From contig CALZMB010000137.1 in NCBI GenBank assembly GCA_945788485.1, positions 1 through 6,116 on the forward strand: a stretch of DNA of 6,116 bases, written 5' to 3'. Source of the stretch: an uncultured bacterium. GTDB taxonomy: Bacteria; Bacteroidota; Bacteroidia; Bacteroidales; Bacteroidaceae. Below the pieces are notes generated by a model, which saw only the letters and a program-made list of their open reading frames with translations, made no database searches and was not told the origin of the DNA. The position numbers and the translations under genes were made by a program. Positions 1 to 5,580 of the stretch are shown here, in pieces (the first letter of the stretch is position 1; each line of letters starts with the position of its first letter).

Positions 1-2
1 TC

Positions 3-680
3 TCACCGTCTCCGGCATATCTCCTGCAGGCGGCAAAGGCGATGTTCGTCGCGGGCGATTTCTCAAAGGCGTACGACGCGTATATGAAACTGCAAGACAC
101 AAACCTTGCCGGACCGGAGACAATGTACGGCGCAGTGCAGTGTCAGCAAGCCCTTCAGGCTCCGGCAGACACTATCGTGGAACTGATGGACAGCACCATC
201 GCGCTCTGTCCGCATCCTCTCACATTCCAGTCAGCGCCCTACGTCTTGCAGAAGGGCATCATCTGCCAGGAACTCGGCTTGTACCGCAAGGCGACGGCGA
301 GCTATAACGAATACGAGCGGCTGATGGTAGGCACGAAGCTCAGCGCGGCGTTCTATCACAACCGTTTCATCTGCAACCGTGAGGCACGGCTCTATCAGCA
401 GGCTCTCGACGACATACAGAAAGCGACGGAGCTTGAACCGGGCAACGCTCTGTATCATTGCGCGAAAGGCGCGTTGGAGATACGTGTGAACCTTGCAGAG
501 CAAGCCATCGCGTCTGCCAACAATGCGCTTATCGCCGACCCGCGCAATGCTGATGCCTACGCCATCCTCGGCGTGGCGCAGTGCATGACGGGCCGCAAGC
601 ATGAAGGCATTCTTAATATAGAGCAGGCGAAGAGCTACGGCTATGCCGATGCCGACAAGCTGCTGAAGAAATATAAGTAG
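3..680 (+). CDS. Tetratricopeptide-repeat (TPR) protein, C-terminal part, 5' end outside window
   Basis: The reading frame is open back to the first base of the window, and the residues before the first ATG (position 42) already form a TPR-like helix (YLLQAAKAMF, then GDF and SKAYDAY). That ATG is therefore probably internal and the gene begins upstream. Counting from the ATG, helix-pair repeats with TPR spacing are visible at about residues 66-99, 103-135, 136-169 and 170-203. They carry the usual small and aromatic positions and end in typical TPR boundaries (ELEPGN, IADPRN). The protein ends with a Lys-rich tail. TPR arrays are scaffolds for protein-protein contacts; no catalytic domain or membrane segment is seen in the visible part, so the role is unknown. 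The stop at 678-680 is followed four bases later by an octamer repeat element, and the gene converges on the Fur-family gene. Confidence 0.85.
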   Translation, partial: SPSPAYLLQAAKAMFVAGDFSKAYDAYMKLQDTNLAGPETMYGAVQCQQALQAPADTIVELMDSTIALCPHPLTFQSAPYVLQKGIICQELGLYRKATASYNEYERLMVGTKLSAAFYHNRFICNREARLYQQALDDIQKATELEPGNALYHCAKGALEIRVNLAEQAIASANNALIADPRNADAYAILGVAQCMTGRKHEGILNIEQAKSYGYADADKLLKKYK

Positions 681-684
681 AGTT

Positions 685-798
685 AAGTTGACGAGTTGAC
701 GAGTTGACAAGTTGACGAGTTATGTGTACTGTCAACTCAAAACTCGCCACTCAAATACTATTAAACTCGTCAACTTAAAAGAATCAACTCGTCAACTG
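685..798 (+). repeat. Composite RAGTTGAC octamer element, copy 1
   Basis: Four tandem octamers (685-692, 693-700, 701-708, 709-716) with consensus RAGTTGAC are followed by a decayed fifth (717-724). An 11-nt linker and a non-repetitive 26-nt core (736-761) come next, then inverted octamers GTCAACTT (769-776) and GTCAACTG (791-798). The nonamer AAAGAATCA occurs at 778-786 and again at 799-807, where it overlaps the stop codon of the Fur-family gene. The 15-mer AAGTTGACGAGTTGA at 685-699 can pair with the inverted octamers at the other end, giving a long stem with the core in the loop. The element fills the space between two convergent genes, so it could act as a bidirectional terminator; this is inference. 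The same core and ends recur in reverse orientation at 5443-5573. Confidence 0.85.
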
Positions 799-804
799 AA
801 AGAA

Positions 805-1215
805 TCATTCTGCCATGCATTTCGGGCAGATACCTTTTATTATATATTCCGCCTCTTGCATGAGATAGCCGTGGGGTAGGGTGACGGGAGGTATGACGCA
901 GTCAGTGAGGCAGCTTGTCTTGCCGCATCGCGTGCAGGTGAAATGCAGATGGTTGACATGGTTGGGCGTGTCGCAGCGGCAGACACAGTATTTCTGCTGT
1001 CCCGAGCCGTCGTCGATGATGTGCAGCAGGTTGTGTTCGGCAAACAGACGCAGCGCGCGGAAGATGCTCGAACGGTCTGAATGGCACAGCCACCGCTCCA
1101 TGTCGGCGAGGGTGAAAGGCTCGGAGAGCGATGATGCCTTCTCCCACACGATGATGCGCATTGCCGTAGGGCGTATGCCGTGTTCTGTGAGATGTTGTTC
1201 GGTGTTATGTTTCAT
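805..1215 (-). CDS. Fur-family metal- or peroxide-responsive transcriptional regulator (Fur/Zur/PerR type)
   Basis: The product is 136 residues, a normal Fur-family length. The N-terminal winged helix has a recognition helix around residues 48-56 (RSSIFRALR), matching the S-x-V/I-Y/F-R-x-L pattern of the family. The C-terminal dimerisation domain has the His-rich strand HLHF (89-92) followed by CxxC (C94, C97) and a terminal CxxC (C130, C133), the pairs that hold structural zinc in Fur proteins. Extra cysteines at 77, 79, 81, 102 and 106 give ten in all, which is unusual and hints at a Zur-like or thiol-responsive sensor, but the subtype cannot be settled by eye. The protein should bind an operator as a dimer and repress metal-uptake or stress genes. 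The start is the ATG read from 1215; another ATG five bases upstream is out of frame. Only 22 bases separate the start from a MITE-like element, so the native promoter may be displaced or supplied by that element. Confidence 0.9.
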   Translation of the reverse strand: MKHNTEQHLTEHGIRPTAMRIIVWEKASSLSEPFTLADMERWLCHSDRSSIFRALRLFAEHNLLHIIDDGSGQQKYCVCRCDTPNHVNHLHFTCTRCGKTSCLTDCVIPPVTLPHGYLMQEAEYIIKGICPKCMAE

Positions 1216-1237
1216 TGCATGTCAGCGTTTTTATTTA
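1216..1237 (-). promoter_or_regulatory. Short residual leader of the Fur-family gene
   Basis: These 22 bases are all that separate the start codon of the Fur-family gene from the edge of the MITE-like element. Read on the minus strand they are A-rich (TAAATAAAAACGC), as in many Bacteroidetes leaders, and lack a clear Shine-Dalgarno. They are too short to hold a full promoter, so the -7 and -33 elements must lie inside the mobile element if the gene has its own promoter. A partial match to the Bacteroidetes -7 box (TAATTTAT against TAnnTTTG) lies in the terminal repeat, but no TTTG at about -33 was seen. Confidence 0.35.
1234..1237. repeat. Left TTTA target-site duplication of the MITE-like element
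   Basis: TTTA abuts the left terminal inverted repeat and matches the TTTA at 1480-1483 abutting the right one. Four A/T bases could match by chance, but their exact position at both ends of perfect inverted repeats favours a real duplication. Confidence 0.6.
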
Positions 1238-1479
1238 GGGTGGTTCTATAAATTACCACCGTAGATATATATTCAGAGTGGGTTATAACGTCTTGCCATC
1301 TTTCGTTCTCTTTTCAATAGTCTTATAACCCCCTTCGGTTCCCCCGTTTCCCGGGGGACGGAAACGGTTCAAAGTGTAAGTTCGCTCGGTCACAATGCCC
1401 GCATTGCTCACTCTCTCTCTTACACTTTGACCTCGAAAATAGAATCGAAATCTGCCAAGGCTAATTTATAGAACCACCC
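1238..1479. mobile_element. MITE-like non-coding element, 242 bp, with 18-bp perfect TIRs and TTTA duplication
   Basis: The left end GGGTGGTTCTATAAATTA (1238-1255) is exactly repeated in inverted form at 1462-1479. Direct TTTA copies flank it (1234-1237 and 1480-1483), as expected of a target-site duplication. No transposase-sized frame is present, so it would have to be mobilised by a full-length insertion sequence with matching ends elsewhere. Inside are nested inverted repeats: GGGTTATAA/TTATAACCC (1280-1288 and 1323-1331), CCGTTTCC/GGAAACGG (1344-1351 and 1360-1367), a competing C-run/G-run hairpin (1340-1345 and 1353-1358), and a 12-bp stem (1369-1380 and 1419-1430) enclosing a small hairpin (1393-1398 and 1401-1406). 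The parent IS family is not identified. With the hairpin after it, this element accounts for most of the 370-base gap at 1216-1585. Confidence 0.8.
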
Positions 1480-1483
1480 TTTA
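1480..1483. repeat. Right TTTA target-site duplication of the MITE-like element
   Basis: This is the partner of the TTTA at 1234-1237, directly outside the right terminal inverted repeat. Confidence 0.6.
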
Positions 1484-1533
1484 TGCTTCCATTTGTGGCA
1501 TGTGTCAGCCGGGGATGTCTTTTCTATACTCCG

Positions 1534-1575
1534 CAGAGCGGGACAGAGCTGTTCTCACAGTTCTGTCCCGCTCTG
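1534..1575 (-). terminator. Long hairpin downstream of the efflux operon, probable terminator
   Basis: CAGAGCGGGACAGAGCTGT (1534-1552) pairs with 1557-1575 over 19 positions around a TCTC loop. There is one exception, at 1548 against 1561, which is a G-U wobble in + strand RNA and a C/A mismatch in minus-strand RNA. The hairpin starts 10 bases after the stop codon of the outer-membrane-factor gene, the usual place for an operon terminator. On the minus strand the stem is not followed by a U-run, so it is not a textbook intrinsic terminator. It may still stop transcription or protect the 3' end of the operon mRNA. The + strand side is followed by TTTCGTT, a weak U-tract. Confidence 0.65.
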
Positions 1576-1585
1576 TTTCGTTGTG

Positions 1586-2899
1586 TCATTGCCAGATAGG
1601 TTTCCCGGTGTAGAAGCCTGTGAGGCGCATCTGATATTGCAGTTCGTACATTGCCTGCAGCTGTTCGCTTTCTGCTTTCATCAGCTGTGTCTTAGCCTCG
1701 TTGAATTCCGTTATGTTCGCCTTCCCGTTCTCGTATTTCGCCTGCATGAGGCTGAACGCGTCGCGCGCGCTTGTCGCCGCCGCCGTGCTGCTGCGGTATT
1801 TCTCCTGTGCCGCGGTGGTGTTGAAGCAGACTTGCTGAATCTCTTTGTACAGCGTCTTGCGTGTGTTCTCGAGCGACAGCTCGGCGTTCTGCCTGTCATA
1901 TTCCGCCGAACGTATGCTGTTGCGGGTCTGCATACGGTTGAATATCGGAATGCTGAGCGAGAGCGATATTGACGGGCTGAAATTGTTCTTCAGCTGTTTG
2001 CCGAAGTTGTCGGCTGCAAGCCCGGAGGTCTTGTAGTAGTTTGTGCCCACGCCGCCCGTCAGCGCGAGTTGCGGGTAGAGCGCGGCTTTCGCTATGCTTA
2101 TGTTTTCGTCTGCGCCTTTCATCCTCGACAACCCTGCCTGAATCTCTGGTTTCACTGCCACAGCCTGGCTATATATGTCTTCTGCCGATACGAGTGCGCC
2201 GAGAGCGTCTGCCGAGACGTTGTCTGCCACGATGTCGAAGTCGGCGGTGTATTGCAGCTCAAGCAGTTGCGCGAGTTCGAGCAGCGCCACTCCCGTCTCG
2301 TTCCGTGCCTGTGTCAGTGTGAGGCGGCTCTGTGCGAGGGCAGCCTGCTGTTGCGATACGTCAGCCACGCTTGCCTTGCCCTGTTCAGCCATCCGCTTCA
2401 GTCTCTCCGCCTGAATGGAGTCTATCTCCACCTGTCGTTGGGCCACTCCCGCCAGTTCTTTGCTATATACGGCTTGCATGAAATATTGCGCCACTTGCAG
2501 CGATATGTCGTTCGCCGCCTTCTCCAGGTCTGCCGTGGCGGCATCGAGATTGAGGCGTGCCAGCTTTGTCTGGTGCGGTATGCGCATTCCGGTGAAGAGA
2601 GGTATGCTTGTTGACAGTCCGAGCGAGGTGCTGTTTGTCGTATTGTTAGTATATGTGTTGTCGGATGTCAGTCCTCGTCCGAAAGAGAGGTTCTCCGAGA
2701 CATTGGCGTTGAGGTCGGGCAGTCGGGCGTTGCGTGCCGTTGACACGTCCAGTTCGCGTTGCTTGCACACATTCCGCTGCTGTTTCAGAGATATGTTGTG
2801 TTGTATGGCATGTTCTACGCATTGTCTCAGTGTCCATTGCGCTGATGCCGGCATGATGCACGCCACTGCCATGAGTGTTGTTATCGTCAGGTGTTTCAT
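1586..2899 (-). CDS. TolC-type outer-membrane efflux protein (OMF/OEP family)
   Basis: The product is 437 residues. It starts with a clear Sec signal peptide (MKHLTITTLMAVACIMPASA, probable cut before QWTLRQC) and the mature N-terminus WTLRQCVEHAIQHN is the standard opening of the OEP repeat. Two structurally repeated halves follow: long amphipathic helices rich in Ala, Gln and Leu (about residues 115-210 and 325-425), and segments that would form the beta-barrel strands (about 65-105 and 275-320, the latter with SPSISLSLSIPIFNR, matched in the first half by TSLGLSTSIPLFTG). Family members form trimeric ducts through the outer membrane and dock onto periplasmic adaptors. It is the last gene of the operon, 103 bases after the adaptor gene, and a strong hairpin follows its stop. 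The start is taken at the ATG that begins the signal peptide. There is no lipobox, so it is probably not a lipoprotein like OprM. Substrate unknown. Confidence 0.92.
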   Translation of the reverse strand: MKHLTITTLMAVACIMPASAQWTLRQCVEHAIQHNISLKQQRNVCKQRELDVSTARNARLPDLNANVSENLSFGRGLTSDNTYTNNTTNSTSLGLSTSIPLFTGMRIPHQTKLARLNLDAATADLEKAANDISLQVAQYFMQAVYSKELAGVAQRQVEIDSIQAERLKRMAEQGKASVADVSQQQAALAQSRLTLTQARNETGVALLELAQLLELQYTADFDIVADNVSADALGALVSAEDIYSQAVAVKPEIQAGLSRMKGADENISIAKAALYPQLALTGGVGTNYYKTSGLAADNFGKQLKNNFSPSISLSLSIPIFNRMQTRNSIRSAEYDRQNAELSLENTRKTLYKEIQQVCFNTTAAQEKYRSSTAAATSARDAFSLMQAKYENGKANITEFNEAKTQLMKAESEQLQAMYELQYQMRLTGFYTGKPIWQ

Positions 2900-3002
2900 T
2901 GTAGGGATTGGGTTATGACGTTTTCTTGTTCGGGCTGCTGAATAGGCCTTGCTTCAGCCGTGCCCTCTTTTTGCTTTTTCGTGATGGGCATCGCCTGCGG
3001 CG

Positions 3003-4121
3003 TTATTCCTTCTTGTCTGCGCTGTCGTCTGTTTTCTGCGGTCCGCGCACGGTCTCTTTTGCCGTCAGTCCTTTCTTTATCTCTATGTTCACGCCGTCGC
3101 TCAGCCCGGTCGTCACGCTTCGCCGTTCGTAGCTTTTCTCCTTGCCGTTGTTTTTGACAACATAGACGAAAGTAGAATCTCCGCTGAACTCTATCGCGCT
3201 CTCCGGGATGGCAAGCACTTGCGTCGCCTTGTCGAGCACGATTTCGGCGTTGGCGCTGTAGCCGGAGCGTATAGTGCCCTCTTTCGACACTTTTACGGCC
3301 GCTTTCACTTCAAACTGGTTTGCCCCGTTGTTCTCTACGGCTTTCGGCGAGACATATTCGAGGCTTGCTTCGAACTTCAGGTCTTGCAGCGCGCCTATCG
3401 TTATTTTCATCGGCATGCCTTCGACGAGGCGTCCCACCTCTGTCTCGTCGATGTTTCCGCGGAAGATGAGGTCGTTCATGTTAGCCACGGTGGCTATTGT
3501 GGTGCCGTCGTTGAAGGTGTTGCTGAGCACGACGGTGTTTCCGACTTTCACCGGTATGTCGAGAATTATTCCGGAGATGGTAGAGCGTATGAGTGTCGAG
3601 CTTGCGTTGGCATTGCTTTTCGACACGCCGTTGCGCACCACTTCGAGTGCGTCTTGTGCCGCCGTCACCTCTTCTTTCGCCTGTTTCAGCGCCTGTTTTG
3701 TCTTGTCATATTCTTCTGCGCTGACGAGGTTCTGCTTGTAGAGGTTCTCTTCGCGTGTGTAATCTACCTGTGCCTGTTGCAGGTTGATGTCGGCGAGGCG
3801 CAGGCGTGCTTCAGCCGACGACAGCTGTCCCATGTCGGGTATGACCTTCACTTTCGCTATCACTTCGCCTTCGCTCACCATGTCTCCCGCTTCTTTGTAC
3901 AGCTCGGTGATGATGCCGCTGATCTGCGGTTTGACGGTCACCTCGTCGCGAGGCTCTATCTTCCCGGTGATGATGGTTGTTTTCAGGATGTCTTTCATCT
4001 CTGGCGTGAACTCGTTATACTCGGTGGGCTTCGGCTGTGATTTCTGATACAGAAACACGAAAGTGCCGATAAAGACGACAGCTATGAGAGCTGCGACGAT
4101 AAGTTTGCTGTACTTTTTCAT
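3003..4121 (-). CDS. Periplasmic adaptor subunit of a MacAB-type efflux system (HlyD/MFP family)
   Basis: The product is 372 residues, typical of MacA-like adaptors. A single N-terminal hydrophobic segment (residues 7-25) anchors it in the inner membrane. The first half of the lipoyl/barrel-sandwich domain is at about 60-95 (VKPQISGIITELYKEAGDMV), an alpha-helical coiled-coil hairpin rich in Gln, Glu and Lys at about 99-165, and the second lipoyl half at about 176-215 (STISGIILDIPVKVGNTV). Beta-barrel and membrane-proximal domains follow (IPESAIEF, VTTGLSDG). The tail is highly charged (KTDDSADKKE). The coiled coil should contact the TolC-type partner encoded next, and the membrane-proximal part the permease encoded just before. 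It lies 51 bases after the preceding permease gene. The leader is A-rich, with no clear Shine-Dalgarno, as usual in Bacteroidetes. The symbol macA would fit by analogy but is not assigned. Confidence 0.92.
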   Translation of the reverse strand: MKKYSKLIVAALIAVVFIGTFVFLYQKSQPKPTEYNEFTPEMKDILKTTIITGKIEPRDEVTVKPQISGIITELYKEAGDMVSEGEVIAKVKVIPDMGQLSSAEARLRLADINLQQAQVDYTREENLYKQNLVSAEEYDKTKQALKQAKEEVTAAQDALEVVRNGVSKSNANASSTLIRSTISGIILDIPVKVGNTVVLSNTFNDGTTIATVANMNDLIFRGNIDETEVGRLVEGMPMKITIGALQDLKFEASLEYVSPKAVENNGANQFEVKAAVKVSKEGTIRSGYSANAEIVLDKATQVLAIPESAIEFSGDSTFVYVVKNNGKEKSYERRSVTTGLSDGVNIEIKKGLTAKETVRGPQKTDDSADKKE

Positions 4122-4172
4122 ATCTTGCTGTATGTTTTGTTTTTTTCCTTTTTATGTTTTTTCGCCGCGATG

Positions 4173-5420
4173 CTATTCGTCTCTCATCGCATCGACGGGT
4201 TTTATGCTCATCGCCCTCCATGCCGGCGCCAGTCCTGCCAGTCCTCCGAGCAGGCTGAGCAGCGCGGCGGCGGCGATGGCAGTCCAGAATCCCACTTGGA
4301 AGTGTGCCTGCAGTATTCCGTCGGTGGTGTTTGCCATCTCTATCATTTGCAGCAGCGCGACGCCGAAGAGGATGCCGCTCATGCCTGCCACCGCCGTCAG
4401 CAGTATGCTCTCTGATATTATCTGCGAGAGAATCATCGTCGGCGTAGCCCCGATGGCTCGCCTTATGCCTATCTCCGTGGTGCGTTCTTTGACGGTCACC
4501 ATCATGATGTTCGAGACGCCGATGGCACCTGCCAGCAGCGTGCCGATGCCGACGAGCCATATCAGGAAGTTCACTCCGTCGAAGAGGTTCTCGAGCATGG
4601 CGAAGAGCACCTCGGTGTTGAAGACGGTGACGGCTTTCTCGTCGGTAGGATCGACGCTGTGCGCGCGTGCTATGACCGCCCTCATGCGGTCGGTGAGCGT
4701 GCTCATCACCACTCCCGGCCGTCCGGTCACAGCCAGAGAGTGTATCTGGTCGCCGCTGTTGTATGTCTTGCGGAAGACGGTGTAGGGTATGGTCAGCTGT
4801 TCGTCGGCACGCCCGTTGACGTTGATGCCGTTGCCGCCTTTGTAGTCCACGCCCACCACCTGATAGTATGTCGAATCCACTCTGATGCGCTGTCCGCACG
4901 GGTTGCCGCCGTTGGGGAAGAGTTTCTTATACACCTGTTTTCCCAGGACGCATACTTTCCGCCCTTCGCGCACGTCCATCTCGTTGAGGTAGCGGCCGTA
5001 GAAGATGATTGGCGAATAGACATTGGCGTAGTCGTGGTTCACGCCCGAGACGTGTGCCGAGAATGTGTGCTCGCCGTTCACCGCCGTCTTCACGCCCCCG
5101 AACATCAGCGGCGTGATGATGTCGAGTTCGGGCACGCTGTGCCGCAGGCGTTCCATGTCTTTCTCTGTCATCAAGAACGAGCGGCCTTTCCTGAAGCCTT
5201 TGTATGCCTTTGTCGTGGTCTGGGTCCACACCATGGCGGTGTTCGTGGCGAAGCCGGCGAAGTTCTGTTGCAGCATCTCTTTCAGTCCCTGCCCTCCGCC
5301 GATGAGGAAGATGAGCATGAAGACGCCCCAGAAGACGCCGAAGCCCGTCAGGAAGCTGCGGCTCTTGTTGCGCGTCAGGGTGTTGATGATCTCGTGGTAT
5401 GTATCTATGTCTATCCGCAT
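4173..5420 (-). CDS. ABC transporter permease, MacB/FtsX type, without ATPase domain
   Basis: The product is 415 residues. Transmembrane segment 1 lies at about residues 23-42, after a basic N-terminus (TRNKSRSFLTGFGVFWG). A large periplasmic MacB-core domain follows (about 45-275). Three more segments form the C-terminal FtsX domain, with the conserved loop VKERTTEIGIRRAIGATP at about 310-327, and the protein closes with the characteristic PVDAMRDE end. E. coli MacB has an N-terminal ABC ATPase fused to this architecture; here that part is absent, so a separate ATPase must drive it, probably one encoded upstream of the window. The protein is a mechanotransmission-type permease expected to pass periplasmic substrate through the adaptor to the outer-membrane factor. 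It is separated from the upstream permease gene by 160 bases that carry an octamer repeat element ending 22 bases before this start codon. Confidence 0.92.
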   Translation of the reverse strand: MRIDIDTYHEIINTLTRNKSRSFLTGFGVFWGVFMLIFLIGGGQGLKEMLQQNFAGFATNTAMVWTQTTTKAYKGFRKGRSFLMTEKDMERLRHSVPELDIITPLMFGGVKTAVNGEHTFSAHVSGVNHDYANVYSPIIFYGRYLNEMDVREGRKVCVLGKQVYKKLFPNGGNPCGQRIRVDSTYYQVVGVDYKGGNGINVNGRADEQLTIPYTVFRKTYNSGDQIHSLAVTGRPGVVMSTLTDRMRAVIARAHSVDPTDEKAVTVFNTEVLFAMLENLFDGVNFLIWLVGIGTLLAGAIGVSNIMMVTVKERTTEIGIRRAIGATPTMILSQIISESILLTAVAGMSGILFGVALLQMIEMANTTDGILQAHFQVGFWTAIAAAALLSLLGGLAGLAPAWRAMSIKPVDAMRDE

Positions 5421-5442
5421 ATTCGCTGTTGTGTGTATTTTT

Positions 5443-5573
5443 AAGTTGACGAGTTGATAGTATTTGAGTGGTGAGTTTTGAGATGAAAGAGCATATAACT
5501 TGTCAACTTGTCAACTTGTCAACTTGTCAACTCGTCAACTTGTCAACTCGTCAACTTGTCAACTCGTCAACTT
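5443..5573 (-). repeat. Composite RAGTTGAC octamer element, copy 2, inside the efflux operon
   Basis: On the + strand, AAGTTGAC and GAGTTGAT (5443-5458) lead into the 26-nt core (5457-5482), an 11-nt linker, a decayed octamer (5494-5501) and nine perfect tandem octamers GTCAACTY (5502-5573). Read on the minus strand it has the same order as copy 1: octamer array, decayed octamer, linker, core, inverted octamers. The core differs from copy 1 at only one of 26 positions. The 15-mer at 5443-5457 is the exact inverse of 5559-5573, so transcripts can fold into a long stem. The array begins 7 bases after the stop codon of the upstream permease gene and the element ends 22 bases before the next start. 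It may modulate read-through or mRNA stability between the two permease genes (inference). It also explains the gene-free stretch 5421-5580. Confidence 0.85.
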
Positions 5574-5580
5574 TAATATT

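Noticed and set aside
805..814. Shared TCATTCTGC at the end of the Fur-family gene and at 5581-5589
   Set aside because: Both genes simply end in the codons GCA GAA TGA (Ala-Glu-stop); without a longer match this is most likely coincidence rather than part of the repeat.
881..1264. 127-residue plus-strand frame reaching into the MITE-like element
   Set aside because: It is antisense to the Fur-family gene and ends inside the terminal inverted repeat region; no recognisable protein features.
1410..1420. CT dinucleotide run as a separate microsatellite
   Set aside because: It is short and lies within the MITE-like element's internal stem-loop region, so it does not warrant its own entry.
3219..4040. 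273-residue plus-strand frame
   Set aside because: It lies wholly antisense to the adaptor gene, whose domains are clear; the open antisense frame reflects the GC-biased third codon positions.
4122..4172. T-rich stretch between permease and adaptor genes as a terminator
   Set aside because: On the coding (minus) strand it is A-rich, without a preceding GC-rich hairpin; this fits a Bacteroidetes-type A-rich translation leader.
4015..4899. 294-residue minus-strand frame overlapping the adaptor and permease genes
   Set aside because: Its product is Arg/His-rich without domain character and it runs in a different frame through the well-supported permease gene.
5502..5573. Tandem array that might be read as a CRISPR array
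   Set aside because: Units are only 8 nt and directly abutting, with no spacers and no cas genes; it is a simple tandem repeat within a composite element.
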